A program made the position numbers and the translations under genes. The notes below the pieces were generated by a model, which searched no databases, was not told where the DNA came from, and saw only the letters and a list, made by a program, of their open reading frames with translations. This document shows positions 43,681 through 52,451 of a DNA stretch of 64,000 nucleotides, piece by piece (position 1 is the first letter of the stretch; each line of letters starts with the position of its first letter). This DNA is from Actinacidiphila glaucinigra (GTDB lineage: Bacteria; Actinomycetota; Actinomycetes; Streptomycetales; Streptomycetaceae), in the NCBI RefSeq assembly GCF_900188405.1, contig NZ_FZOF01000012.1, positions 124,001 through 188,000 on the forward strand, written 5' to 3'.

Positions 43681-44586
43681 TCAGGCAACGACCCGGGGGT
43701 AGTGAACGCGCAACGCCCGGACCGTCTCCGTGATGGCCGGACGTCGCGACGCCCCCGTCCGCCACAAGGCGTACAGCCGCCGCACCGGCGCAGGCTCCAG
43801 CGGCACCACGACCACGCCGTCCGGCACCGGCCCGCGCCCCAGCCGCGGCACCAGCGCGATCCCCAGCCCGGCCGCCACCAGTGCCAACTGCGTCTGGTAC
43901 TCGGCGACCTGGAACGCCAGGTCGGGCTCGGTGCCCGCCTCCCGCAGGGTCCGCACCAGCCAGTCGTGGCAGACGTGCCCCGGCGGCTGGCAGATCCACC
44001 GCTCGTCGACGACGTCCTCGCGGACCAGCGCCGCGCGCGCCGCCAGGGGATGCCCGGCGGGGACCAGTACGTCGCAGTGGTCCTCGCCGATCACCACCCG
44101 CTCCAGCCCCTCGGGCGCGGGCAGCGGGGCGATGTCCCAGTCGTGCACCACGGCCAGGTCGACGACACCGCGGGAGACCAGGTCGACCGACAGGTGCGCG
44201 CCCTCCTCCACCAGCCGCAGCTCCAGCGACGGGTGGGCGGCCGTCAGCCCGGCCAGCACCTCGGGGAGCAGACCGCGCGCCGCGGTCGGGAAGGCGGCCA
44301 TGGTCAGCCGCCCGGTGGGCCGGCCGCGCCGCTCCTCCAGCGCGACCTCGGCCCGCTCCACGATCGCCATCAGCTCCTGCGCGGTCTCCGCCAGCAGCTG
44401 CGCGGCCTCGGTCAGCGCCACGCCGCGGCCCTGCCGCTCCAGCAGCGTCGTACGGGTCTCCCGCTCCAGTTTGGCGATCTGCTGGGACACCGCGGACGCG
44501 GTGTAGCCGAGGGCCGTGGCCGCCGCCCCCACCGATCCGTGCACATGCACGGCGTGCAGCGCCCGCAGCCGGGCCAGGTCCAGCAT
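43681..44586 (-). CDS. LysR family transcriptional regulator
   Basis: A 301-residue LysR regulator. The N-terminal winged helix reads LRALHAVHVHGSVGAAATAL then GYTASAVSQQIAKLERE; the C-terminal half is a substrate-binding domain (LVEEGAHLSVDLVSRGVVDL, AGLGIALVPRLGRG). It is divergent from the EamA transporter gene with a TTCAGC-N3-GCTGAA palindrome between, so it probably regulates that gene and itself. Confidence 0.92.
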   Translation of the reverse strand: MLDLARLRALHAVHVHGSVGAAATALGYTASAVSQQIAKLERETRTTLLERQGRGVALTEAAQLLAETAQELMAIVERAEVALEERRGRPTGRLTMAAFPTAARGLLPEVLAGLTAAHPSLELRLVEEGAHLSVDLVSRGVVDLAVVHDWDIAPLPAPEGLERVVIGEDHCDVLVPAGHPLAARAALVREDVVDERWICQPPGHVCHDWLVRTLREAGTEPDLAFQVAEYQTQLALVAAGLGIALVPRLGRGPVPDGVVVVPLEPAPVRRLYALWRTGASRRPAITETVRALRVHYPRVVA

Positions 44587-44620
44587 CCGTTCACCTCGTC
44601 ATTCCGGGCGCCAGGGGCGC

Positions 44621-44659
44621 ATTGTTCAGCAACGCTGAATCCGACAGTGCAGCAACAAT
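44621..44659. promoter_or_regulatory. LysR-type operator in the LysR/EamA spacer
   Basis: TTCAGCAACGCTGAA (44625-44639) is a perfect inverted repeat of six bases with a three-base spacer. Outside it, ATTGTT (44621-44626) and AACAAT (about 44654-44659) form a second inverted pair. It is 58 bp before the EamA start. Confidence 0.6.
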
Positions 44660-44697
44660 CGCTGGTGCTTAAGAGTACGGTGCCCGATGCTGGAGCG

Positions 44698-45732
44698 ATG
44701 CGACCGGCACATCTGGCCCTCGCGGTCCTCGTCGCCGCGGTCTGGGGCGTCAACTTCGTGGTCATCGAGGTCGGGCTCGGCCACTTTCCGCCACTGCTCT
44801 TCTGCGCCCTGCGCTTCCTGGTGGCCGCCGTGCCCGCGGTCTTCTTCGTCCGCCGTCCCGGCGTCGCGGCGCGCTGGATCCTCGCCGCCGGACTCGTCCT
44901 CGGCGTCGCCAAGTTCGGCCTGCTGTTCATCGGCATGGACCAGGGCATGCCCGCCGGGCTGTCCTCGCTGGTGCTGCAGGTCCAGGCCGTCTTCACCGCC
45001 CTCCTCGCGGTCGCCCTGCTGGGCGAGCGGCCCGGCCGGCTCCGGACGGCCGGCATGGGCGTCGCGTTCGCGGGGATCGGCGTCGCCGCGTACGGCGAGG
45101 GCGCCTCCGGCCCGATCGGCGCTTTCGTGCTGGTCGTCGCGGCCGCCGCCTTCTGGGGGCTGTCCAACGTGCTCACCCGCCGTGCCGCCCCGCCGGACGC
45201 GCTGAGCTGGATGGTCTGGGTGAGCCTCGTCCCGCCGCTGCCGCTGCTCGCCCTCTCCCTGGTCGTCGAGGGTCCCGCGGCGGACGTCGCCGCGCTGCGC
45301 GGCCTCGACTGGAGCGGCGCCGGTGCGATCGTCTACGTCGCCTGGATCACCACGGTGTTCGGGTTCGGCGCCTGGGGCTTCCTGCTGCGGACGTACAACG
45401 CCTCCACGGTGGCGCCGTTCTCCCTGCTCGTCCCGGTGTTCGGCATGACGTCGGCGGCCCTGCTGCTGGACGAGGGCGTCGGCCCGCTGCGCTGGACGGC
45501 CGCGGTGCTGCTGGTGGGCGGGGTCGGCTTGACGTCGCTGGGATCGCTGGGCTCGATCCGTCCGGGCCGGGGCCGGGGCCCGGGCGAGGGCGCCGGGCTC
45601 AGGCGGACTCGCCGAGCAGCCGCAGCAGGTGCGAACGGCCCCGCGACAGCAGCTCCGGCAGCGCCCGCACCTGCGGGTACCAGCGCTTCTCGTACTCCCA
45701 GCACAGCCAGCCGTCCCAGCCCGCGCGGCTGA
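44698..45732 (+). CDS. EamA/DMT family transporter
   Basis: A 344-residue drug/metabolite transporter, ten membrane helices in two EamA repeats (LVAAVWGVNFVVIEVGLGHF; AAAAFWGLSNVLTRRAAPPD). It probably exports a metabolite or amino acid. The last 55 residues are Arg/Ala/Pro/Gly-rich and not part of the family fold; they are encoded where the gene overlaps the convergent epimerase gene by 134 bp, suggesting loss of the original stop. The true functional end may be near residue 290. Confidence 0.87.
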   Translation: MRPAHLALAVLVAAVWGVNFVVIEVGLGHFPPLLFCALRFLVAAVPAVFFVRRPGVAARWILAAGLVLGVAKFGLLFIGMDQGMPAGLSSLVLQVQAVFTALLAVALLGERPGRLRTAGMGVAFAGIGVAAYGEGASGPIGAFVLVVAAAAFWGLSNVLTRRAAPPDALSWMVWVSLVPPLPLLALSLVVEGPAADVAALRGLDWSGAGAIVYVAWITTVFGFGAWGFLLRTYNASTVAPFSLLVPVFGMTSAALLLDEGVGPLRWTAAVLLVGGVGLTSLGSLGSIRPGRGRGPGEGAGLRRTRRAAAAGANGPATAAPAAPAPAGTSASRTPSTASRPSPRG

Positions 45733-46396
45733 GCACCTCCACCGTGCCGGCCAGCGGCAGCGCCCCGTGGCCGAGCGGCAGCGGGGTGGTGTCCTCCGCC
45801 GAGGAGACGTCCTTGACCTGCACGTAGCCCAGGTAGGGGGCGAGCACCGGATAGGTGTGCTCGGGCTGTTCCCCGCCCAGCCACGGGTGCAGCACGTCCC
45901 AGAGCGCGCCCGCGTGGTGATGGCCCACCAGCCCCAGGATCCGCGCCACGTCCGCGCCGGTCCGGTGCGAGTCGTGGGTCTCCACCAGGATCCGCACGCC
46001 CGCGTCCGCCGCCTCCGGGACCACCGCCGCCAGCCGGCGGGCCGCCCGGGTGTCGGCGGCGTCCCCGTCGTCCTCACCGGCGCCGGGGAACACCCGTACG
46101 TAGGAGGCGCCGAGGTCGGCGGCGAGGCGCACGTGGTCGCGCAGCCCGCGCAGCGCGGGGGCGTCCTCGCCGGGAGCGGCCACCTGCACGTAGGAGGCGA
46201 CCGCCAGGACCTCGACACCGGAGTCCCGGAACTCCCCGGCCACGTCGGAACGCTGCCGTTCCGTCAGGCCGCTGTGCACCGGCTCCTCGTGACCCGCCCG
46301 CAGCTCCACGCCGTGGTAGCCGTGCTCCGCGGCGAGCCGGACGACGTCCGGCACGGGGAGCCCCGGCACACCGAGGGTCGAGAACGCGAGCTTCAC
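45599..46396 (-). CDS. sugar phosphate isomerase/epimerase (AP endonuclease 2 fold)
   Basis: A 265-residue TIM barrel. The first strand is MKLAFSTLGVPGLPVPDVVR; metal-binding residues appear in GVELRAGHEEP, LVETHDSHRTG, LWDVLHPWLGG and CWEYEKRWYP. The family isomerises or dehydrates sugars and inositol derivatives. Substrate unknown. It begins 10 bp before the MarR-GNAT gene end on the same strand and overlaps the EamA gene at its 3' end. Confidence 0.85.
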   Translation of the reverse strand: MKLAFSTLGVPGLPVPDVVRLAAEHGYHGVELRAGHEEPVHSGLTERQRSDVAGEFRDSGVEVLAVASYVQVAAPGEDAPALRGLRDHVRLAADLGASYVRVFPGAGEDDGDAADTRAARRLAAVVPEAADAGVRILVETHDSHRTGADVARILGLVGHHHAGALWDVLHPWLGGEQPEHTYPVLAPYLGYVQVKDVSSAEDTTPLPLGHGALPLAGTVEVLSRAGWDGWLCWEYEKRWYPQVRALPELLSRGRSHLLRLLGESA

Positions 46397-46406
46397 TTTT
46401 CGGACG

Positions 46407-47315
46407 TTACAGCACCAGTCGCCAGTCCTGCCCGACGAGATCGCGGCCGAAACTGCGGTGCGGCTTCTCCCCGACGAGCTCGAAACCGGCCGCCTCGTAG
46501 ATCCGCCGGGCGGAGACCAGGACGTCGTTCGTCCACAGCACCAGCTCGCGATGGCCGGCCGCGCGGGCGTGCGCGACGCAGGCCTCGACCAGCCGGCGGC
46601 CGATGCCGTGGCCCCGGGCGGCCGGGTCCACCAGCAGCAGGCGCAGCCGTGCGGTGCCGGGCGCGTCGTCGCGTACGCAGAAGACGCAGCCGGCGCGTTC
46701 GCCGTCCAGTTCGGCGATCCACGCCCGTTCGTGGCCGCCCGCGACGATCCGGGCGACGAGGGTCTCGTACTCGGCGTTCCAGCCGTACTCCTCGGCGTAG
46801 ACCTCCGCGTTGCGCTGGACCACCCAGCCGAGATCGCCGGGGCGCGGCTCGCGCAGCCGGACCCGGGGCCCGGGAGGGGCTTCCTCGGCGGCGCCGCCGA
46901 GGATGTCGCGGACGGTGCGCATGGCCTGTGCCAGGCGTGCGCGCTCGCTCGGGGCGAGCCCGCCGAGCATGGAGGCGACCGCCTCCCGCGACCGGTCCTC
47001 CAGGAGCCGGGCGGCCTCCCTGCCGTCGGGCGTCGGTTCCACGCGCTGCCGCCGGGCGTCCCGTGGTGACGGCGCGCGGGTCACCAGCCCCCGTTCCTCG
47101 AAGGCCGCCAGCATCCGGCTGAGCTGCCCGGCGTCCACGGACAGGGCCGTGCGCAGGTCGGCGGCGTCCAGTCCGCCGCCGGCGGCGTGGGCGAGCTCAT
47201 ACAGCACGCGGGCCTCGGTGAGGGTGTACGGGGTGTGCAGATGGCGGCTGTAGTCGAGCGCGCCGATGAGGTTGGTGTAGAAGCGGTTGAACGCCCGGAT
47301 CTCCTGGACGGTCAC
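46407..47315 (-). CDS. MarR regulator-GNAT acetyltransferase fusion
   Basis: A 302-residue bifunctional-type protein. Residues about 1-130 are a MarR winged helix (YTLTEARVLYELAHAAGGGL, LRTALSVDAGQLSRMLAAFE, TRAPSPRDARRQRV); residues about 145-302 are a GNAT domain with VDPAARGHGIGRRLVEACVA and WTNDVLVSARRIYEAAGFEL. GTG 47315 is preferred because GGAGGGG lies seven bp upstream; a TTG at 47351 would put the start inside the palindromic operator. Such fusions are common in bacteria; substrates and targets are unknown. Confidence 0.88.
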   Translation of the reverse strand: MTVQEIRAFNRFYTNLIGALDYSRHLHTPYTLTEARVLYELAHAAGGGLDAADLRTALSVDAGQLSRMLAAFEERGLVTRAPSPRDARRQRVEPTPDGREAARLLEDRSREAVASMLGGLAPSERARLAQAMRTVRDILGGAAEEAPPGPRVRLREPRPGDLGWVVQRNAEVYAEEYGWNAEYETLVARIVAGGHERAWIAELDGERAGCVFCVRDDAPGTARLRLLLVDPAARGHGIGRRLVEACVAHARAAGHRELVLWTNDVLVSARRIYEAAGFELVGEKPHRSFGRDLVGQDWRLVL

Positions 47316-47337
47316 GGCGGGTCCCCTCCGGAAATTC

Positions 47338-47352
47338 TTTGACTGCGTCAAA
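47338..47352. promoter_or_regulatory. MarR-type operator
   Basis: TTTGACTGCGTCAAA, an inverted repeat of six bases with a three-base centre, 23 bp upstream of the chosen start. On the minus strand it contains TTGACG, a good -35 hexamer, so binding would block transcription. Probably the fusion protein's own autoregulatory site. Confidence 0.65.
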
Positions 47353-47402
47353 AGTATCCCCGCCGGGCGGTCCTGAACAGGTGTCGGCGCGATCCCGGGC
47401 GG

Positions 47403-48509
47403 CTATGCGCCCTTCCGTGGTGCCGCCGTCGACGCCCGCACCATCAGCTCCGTCCGCACGGTCGCCAGTCCGCCGGGAGGCGGCGCCTGACGCCCCATGA
47501 CCAGCCGACCGGCGCGGGCGCCCGCCTCCTGCAGCGGTATGCGCACGGTGGTGAGCGCGGGCGCGGCGTCCACGCTGAAGGGCAGGTCGTCGAAGCCGGC
47601 GACCGAGATGTCCTCGGGGATGCGCAGCCCGCGCTCGCGCAGCGCCGCGCAGACGCCGAGCGCCACCGTGTCGTTGGCGGCGACGACCGCGGTGAGCCCG
47701 GGCTCGCGGCGCAGCAGCTCCAGCGCCGCGTCGTAGCCGGAGGAGCGGTCGTAGTAGCCGTGCACGGTGAGGCGGTCGAGCTCCGCGGGGGAGCCCGCGA
47801 GCCCGGCCTCGGCCAGGGCGGCGCGGTGGCCCTCCAGGCGGTGCCGGGTGGTGCTGCGCTCCGCGGGGCCGGCGACGTAGCCGATGGTGCGGTGGCCGAG
47901 GGCCAGCAGGTGCTCGGTGAGGCGCTGCGCGCCGCCGCGGTTGTCGAAGGCGACGGTCATCACGGAGTCCGCGGCGGCGCCGGGCAGGTCGGCGAGCTCC
48001 GGTACGGGCGGGCGGCCGCACAGCACGATCCGGGTGCCGGAGGCGGCGAGCCGGGCGAGGCGGCCGGCGACGGCGGTGCTGTGGCCGGTGCCCTCCACGG
48101 CGCCCCCGGTGAGCACCACGCCCGCGGCGCGCTGCCGCTCCAGCAGGGTCAGGTAGTTGAGCTCGGCCTCGGGGGAGCCCCCGGTGTTGCAGACCACGGC
48201 GAGCTTCCCGGCGCCCGCGGGCAGTCCGGAGGGCTGGTCGGCGCCGCCGCTGATCTCGCCCTGCACGGCGCTGGCGATCAGCCCGAAGAAGGGGTCGGCG
48301 ACGTCGTTGACCAGCACCCCGACGAGGTCGGAGGTGGCGGCGGCCAGCGCGCGGGCGTGCCCGTTCACGACGTAGTCGAGGTCGTCGACGGCCCGCAGGA
48401 CCCGCTCGCGCGTACTTCCCGCGACCGGGTAGTTGCCGTTGAGGACACGCGACACGGTCGCGGCGGACACTCCGGCGCGCGCCGCAACGTCGGCGAGGGT
48501 CACTGCCAT
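47403..48509 (-). CDS. LacI family repressor of the adjacent sugar-oxidation operon
   Basis: A 368-residue LacI/GalR protein. Helix-turn-helix: TLADVAARAGVSAATVSRVL, hinge ALAAATSDLVGVLVND, then an effector domain ending in TTVRIPLQEAG. ATG 48509 has GGAGGAA eight bp upstream. It faces away from the Gfo/Idh operon across about 690 bp. Two mirror-image LacI-type sites near that operon's promoter suggest it is the repressor. Confidence 0.9.
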   Translation of the reverse strand: MAVTLADVAARAGVSAATVSRVLNGNYPVAGSTRERVLRAVDDLDYVVNGHARALAAATSDLVGVLVNDVADPFFGLIASAVQGEISGGADQPSGLPAGAGKLAVVCNTGGSPEAELNYLTLLERQRAAGVVLTGGAVEGTGHSTAVAGRLARLAASGTRIVLCGRPPVPELADLPGAAADSVMTVAFDNRGGAQRLTEHLLALGHRTIGYVAGPAERSTTRHRLEGHRAALAEAGLAGSPAELDRLTVHGYYDRSSGYDAALELLRREPGLTAVVAANDTVALGVCAALRERGLRIPEDISVAGFDDLPFSVDAAPALTTVRIPLQEAGARAGRLVMGRQAPPPGGLATVRTELMVRASTAAPRKGA

Positions 48510-49195
48510 CTCGTCTGTTTCCTCCGGGTTGGTCCTCCCCGGGCCCTCCGCCCGTAGCCGCACATGCTCTCACCTCGGGGGCCGGTGGGGGAGCGGAGTC
48601 GCGAGGGACCTTGCCGGAGGCCCTCCACCGCTTCGGGGCCGCGGTGGGGGAATGCGCTTTCTGCCGCCCATTCCGGGGTCGTGACGCCGGCGTCGCCGCC
48701 GTCGGCCGACCCTGATCCGGGGCCCTCGGTCGCCGGCCCCGGTGTCTTTGTGGCGCCGGCGCACCGGGGCCGCCGCCCGTAGTCGAGGCGGTCGATGAGC
48801 GCACCGCGCACTCCCGCGCCGGCGCCCGGTTCGTCGCGCCGAAGTCCCCTCCCCGGAAGGCGCGTCGGCGCTCGGGGGCGAAGGCCGCCGCCGAGCTCGC
48901 GGACGCCCCGCTGCGGGCGCTCGCCGAGCGGGACCCGGCACGCCCGGCGTGTGCCGGACGCGCGGCCGCCGGGCCCGCCGCCGTGCCGGCCGGGACATGC
49001 CCCGGCCGCGGCGAGGGTGCGGTGCCGCAAGCGCGGCCGTCCCCACGGCCAGGGCGATGACTCCACGTCAGGCGGTGGGCAAGCGCTTTCACTTCGCTGC
49101 GCCCCCTCTTGTCGAAGCTGTTCGGCAGCGGTTAGCGTGATGCGGGAGAAAGCGCTTGCTATCGCTCGGCGATCCGCCGGAGAGGGGAATTCCAC
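48510..49195. other. long non-coding spacer between LacI and the oxidoreductase operon
   Basis: About 686 bp. The left part (48540-49070) is GC-rich without a gene that has a ribosome-binding site or proper codon pattern. The right part (49078-49195) contains two LacI-type sites and a promoter, listed separately. I see no RNA gene in the left part. Confidence 0.6.
49078..49159 (+). promoter_or_regulatory. LacI-type operator pair flanking the operon promoter
   Basis: GCAAGCGCTTTC (49079-49090) and its exact reverse complement GAAAGCGCTTGC (49148-49159). Between them a promoter can be read: TTGTCG (49109-49114), 18 bp, TAGCGT (49133-49138). One site lies upstream of -35 and the other just beyond the start point, ideal for repression by looping or blocking. 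Confidence 0.75.
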
Positions 49196-50353
49196 GTGAC
49201 ACGCAGGACCGTGCGGATAGCCATGAACGGCGTCACCGGCCGTATGGGCTACCGCCAGCACCTCGTCCGCTCGATCCTCGCCCTGCGCGAGGAGGGCGGG
49301 CTCGACCTCGGAGACGGCACCGTGCTGTGGCCCGAGCCCGTCCTCGTCGGCCGCCGGGAGCACGCGCTGCGCGTCCTCGCCGACCGCCACGGCCTGGACC
49401 CCGCCCTGGTCTCCACCGACCTGGACGCGGTGCTCGCCGACCCCGCCACCGAGATCTACTTCGACGCCCAGGTCACCGGCGCCCGCGAGGAGGCGATCAC
49501 CAAGGCGATCGCCGCCGGCAAGCACATCTACACCGAGAAGCCCACCGCCACCGGCCTGGACGGGGCGCTGCGGCTGGCCCGCCTGGCCACCGACGCCGGA
49601 GTGCGCCACGGCGTCGTCCAGGACAAGCTCTTCCTCCCCGGCCTGCTCAAGCTCCGCCGGCTGATCGACGGCGGCTTCTTCGGGCGGATCCTCTCCGTCC
49701 GCGGCGAGTTCGGCTACTGGGTCTTCGAGGGCGACTGGCAGGCGGCGCAGCGCCCCTCGTGGAACTACCGCGCGGAGGACGGCGGAGGCATCGTCGTCGA
49801 CATGTTCCCGCACTGGGAGTACGTCCTCCACGAGCTGTTCGGCCGGGTGCTGTCCGTGCAGGCGCTCGCCACCACGCACGTCCCGCAGCGCTGGGACGAG
49901 CAGCGCAAGCCCTACGACGCCACGGCCGATGACGCCGCCTACGGCATCTTCGAGATCGAGGGCGGCGTGGTCGCCCAGATCAACTCCTCCTGGGCCGTGC
50001 GCGTCAACCGCGACGAGCTGGTGGAGTTCCAGGTCGACGGCACCGAGGGCTCGGCCGTCGCGGGACTGCGCAACTGCCGTGCCCAGCACCGCTCCACCAC
50101 CCCCAAGCCGGTCTGGAACCCCGACCTGCCCGCCACGGAGGTCTTCCGCGACCAGTGGCAGGAGGTCCCGGACAACGCCGGGTTCGACAACGGCTTCAAG
50201 GCCCAGTGGGAACTCTTCCTGCGCCACGTCTACCTCGACGAGCCCTACACCTGGGACCTGCTGGCCGGTGCCCGCGGTGTCCAGCTCGCCGAACTGGGCC
50301 TGCGCTCCTCCGCCGAGGGCCGCAGGCTCGACGTGCCGGAGCTGACGCTGTGA
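49196..50353 (+). CDS. Gfo/Idh/MocA family oxidoreductase
   Basis: A 385-residue NAD(P)-dependent dehydrogenase. Rossmann start IAMNGVTGRMGYRQHLVRSI, signature EKPTATGLDGALRLARLA (Lys of the EKP motif), then a long beta-sheet domain. The family oxidises sugars, inositols or glycosides at a secondary hydroxyl. GTG 49196 has GGAGAGGGGA upstream. First gene of a three-gene operon with four-base overlaps (GTGA) to a DUF993 gene and then an epimerase, controlled by LacI-type sites. Confidence 0.9.
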   Translation: MTRRTVRIAMNGVTGRMGYRQHLVRSILALREEGGLDLGDGTVLWPEPVLVGRREHALRVLADRHGLDPALVSTDLDAVLADPATEIYFDAQVTGAREEAITKAIAAGKHIYTEKPTATGLDGALRLARLATDAGVRHGVVQDKLFLPGLLKLRRLIDGGFFGRILSVRGEFGYWVFEGDWQAAQRPSWNYRAEDGGGIVVDMFPHWEYVLHELFGRVLSVQALATTHVPQRWDEQRKPYDATADDAAYGIFEIEGGVVAQINSSWAVRVNRDELVEFQVDGTEGSAVAGLRNCRAQHRSTTPKPVWNPDLPATEVFRDQWQEVPDNAGFDNGFKAQWELFLRHVYLDEPYTWDLLAGARGVQLAELGLRSSAEGRRLDVPELTL

Positions 50354-51564
50354 CACTTCTTCACCTCCCCTCCGAGTCACGCGAGTTGTACGCGTACCGG
50401 CCGCGCACCGAACCCGCCGCCCATGCCGGAGCCCCCACGACCCCGGGCGAGCCACGCAGGCGCGTGGTGTATGCGGCGGCCCATGTCGTCGCCGACCCCT
50501 TCCGCACCGCGGCCGACCGGCCCGCCGCGCTGGACTGGGAGGCCACGCTGGCCTTCCGCCGGCACCTGTGGTCGCACGGACTCGGCGTCGCCGAGGCCAT
50601 GGACACCGCGCAGCGGGGCATGGGCCTGGACTGGGCCGGCGCCGCCGAACTGATCCGCCGATCCTCCGCCGAGGCCCGCGCCGAGGGCGGCCGCATCGTC
50701 TGCGGCGTGAGCACCGACCAGCTGCGGCCCACCGGGTTCGGTCATCCCTACGACCTCGCCGACATACGGGCCGCCTACGAGGAGCAGCTCGCCGTCGTCG
50801 AGGAGGCGGGCTCCCGGGCCGTCCTCATGGCCTCGCGCGCGCTGGCCGCCGTCGCGAAGGGCCCCGAGGACTATCTGGAGGTCTACGGCCACCTGCTGCG
50901 CCAAGCCACCGGGCCGGTCGTACTGCACTGGCTGGGCCCGATGTTCGACCCCGCGCTGGAGGGCTACTGGGGAAGCACGGACCTGGACGCGGCCACCGAC
51001 ACCTTCCTGGAGGTGATCGCCGCCCACCCGGGCAAGGTCGACGGCGTCAAGATCTCCCTGCTCGACGCCGGCCGCGAGGTCGAGCTGCGCCGCCGCCTCC
51101 CCGACGGCGTGCGCTGCTACACCGGCGACGACTTCCACTATCCCGAGCTGATCGCCGGCGACGACCGGGGCTTCAGCCACGCGCTGCTCGGTGTCTTCGA
51201 TCCGCTCGCGCCGCTCGCCGCCCGGGCCGTTCGCCTGCTGGACGACGACGACGATGACGGTGACAGCGGCGGCGGCACCGGCACCGGTGGCGTCGCGGGC
51301 TTCCGGGCGCTGCTCGACCCCACCGTCGAGCTGTCCCGCCACCTCTTCGGCGCCCCGACCCGCCACTACAAGACGGGTGTCGTCCTCCTCGCCTGGCTGG
51401 CCGGCCACCAGTCGCACTTCACGATGGTCGGTGGTCTCCACTCCGCACGCTCCCTCCCCCATCTGGCCCGCGCCTACGAACTGGCCGACCGGATCGGGCT
51501 CTTCCCCGATCCGGCGCTCGCCGCGGCGCGCGTCCGACAACTTCTCTCCGTGTACGGAGTGTGA
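50350..51564 (+). CDS. DUF993 family protein (dihydrodipicolinate synthase-like TIM barrel)
   Basis: A 404-residue protein of the DUF993 family, related to class I aldolases such as dihydrodipicolinate synthase. Segments such as HWLGPMFDPALEGYWGSTDL, DGVKISLLDAGREVELRRRL (with the candidate Schiff-base Lys in VKIS) and YTGDDFHYPELIAGDDRGFS support an aldolase-type barrel. A low-complexity insertion of six Asp plus Gly/Ser/Thr (about residues 297-315) is unusual. GTG start overlaps the preceding stop. It may cleave a keto-sugar made by the oxidoreductase; this is inference. Confidence 0.85.
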   Translation: MTLLHLPSESRELYAYRPRTEPAAHAGAPTTPGEPRRRVVYAAAHVVADPFRTAADRPAALDWEATLAFRRHLWSHGLGVAEAMDTAQRGMGLDWAGAAELIRRSSAEARAEGGRIVCGVSTDQLRPTGFGHPYDLADIRAAYEEQLAVVEEAGSRAVLMASRALAAVAKGPEDYLEVYGHLLRQATGPVVLHWLGPMFDPALEGYWGSTDLDAATDTFLEVIAAHPGKVDGVKISLLDAGREVELRRRLPDGVRCYTGDDFHYPELIAGDDRGFSHALLGVFDPLAPLAARAVRLLDDDDDDGDSGGGTGTGGVAGFRALLDPTVELSRHLFGAPTRHYKTGVVLLAWLAGHQSHFTMVGGLHSARSLPHLARAYELADRIGLFPDPALAAARVRQLLSVYGV

Positions 51565-52418
51565 CATTGCGTACTGACAATCGGTCCTCCGGCGACCTCG
51601 CCCGGCTCAGCGTCAACCAGGAGACCGTGCGGCAACTGCCTCTTCCCGAGCTGGTCGAGGGGCTGGTGACGCTCGGCGTCCCCGGCCTGGGCCTGTGGCG
51701 CGGGCCGGTGCGGGAGTACGGCGTCGAGGCCGCCGCGAAGCTGGTGCGCGACGCCGGGCTCACGGTCACCACGCTCTGCCGCGGGGGCTTCTTCACCGCA
51801 TCCGACCCGGACGAGCGCGCCGCCGCGCTCGCCGACAACCGGGCGGCCGTCGACGAGGCCGCGGGCCTGGGCACCGGCACCCTCGTCCTGGTCTCCGGAG
51901 GCCTCCCCGCCGGCGACCGCGACATCGCATGCGCCCGTGAACGCGTCGCCGACGCGGTCGCCGAGCTCGCCCCGTACGCGGAGGAACGCGGGGTGCGCCT
52001 GGCGATCGAGCCGCTGCACCCGATGTACGCCTCCGACCGCTGCGTCGTGTCGACCCTCGCCCAGGCCCTCGACATCGCCGAGCGCTTCCCCGCACGGCAG
52101 GTCGGCGTCGTCGTGGACACCTACCACCTGTGGTGGGACGACCGGGCGGCCGAGGGCATCGCGCGGGCCGGCGCGGGCGGCCGGATCGCCTCGTTCCAGC
52201 TCGCCGACTGGGTCACCCCGCTCCCCGAGGGCGTGCTCCTGGGCCGCGGCCAGCTCGGGGACGGCTGTGTCGACCTGCGCGGGTTCCGCGAGCTGGTGGA
52301 CGCGGCGGGCTACACGGGAGCCGTCGAGGTGGAGATCTTCAACCCCGCGCTGTGGGCCCGGGACGGGGCCGAGGTGCTGGCCGAGACGGCCGCCAGGTAC
52401 CGCCGGCACGTGCTCTGA
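51561..52418 (+). CDS. sugar phosphate isomerase/epimerase
   Basis: A 285-residue AP-endonuclease-2-fold TIM barrel, start LARLSVNQETVRQLPLPEL. Metal and substrate residues occur in LAIEPLHPMYASDRCV, VGVVVDTYHLWWDD and VEVEIFNPALWARDG. It probably isomerises a sugar intermediate between the oxidoreductase and DUF993 steps. GTG overlaps the DUF993 stop (GTGA). Last gene of the operon; no transporter or kinase is linked. Confidence 0.87.
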   Translation: MTLRTDNRSSGDLARLSVNQETVRQLPLPELVEGLVTLGVPGLGLWRGPVREYGVEAAAKLVRDAGLTVTTLCRGGFFTASDPDERAAALADNRAAVDEAAGLGTGTLVLVSGGLPAGDRDIACARERVADAVAELAPYAEERGVRLAIEPLHPMYASDRCVVSTLAQALDIAERFPARQVGVVVDTYHLWWDDRAAEGIARAGAGGRIASFQLADWVTPLPEGVLLGRGQLGDGCVDLRGFRELVDAAGYTGAVEVEIFNPALWARDGAEVLAETAARYRRHVL

Positions 52419-52451
52419 GAAATCTCTGAAAATTTCTTCCGGAAGCCGTGC

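Noticed and set aside
48564..49199. Several short open frames in the LacI-oxidoreductase spacer
   Set aside because: All are Arg/Pro/Ala-rich, lack Shine-Dalgarno sequences and overlap each other on both strands.
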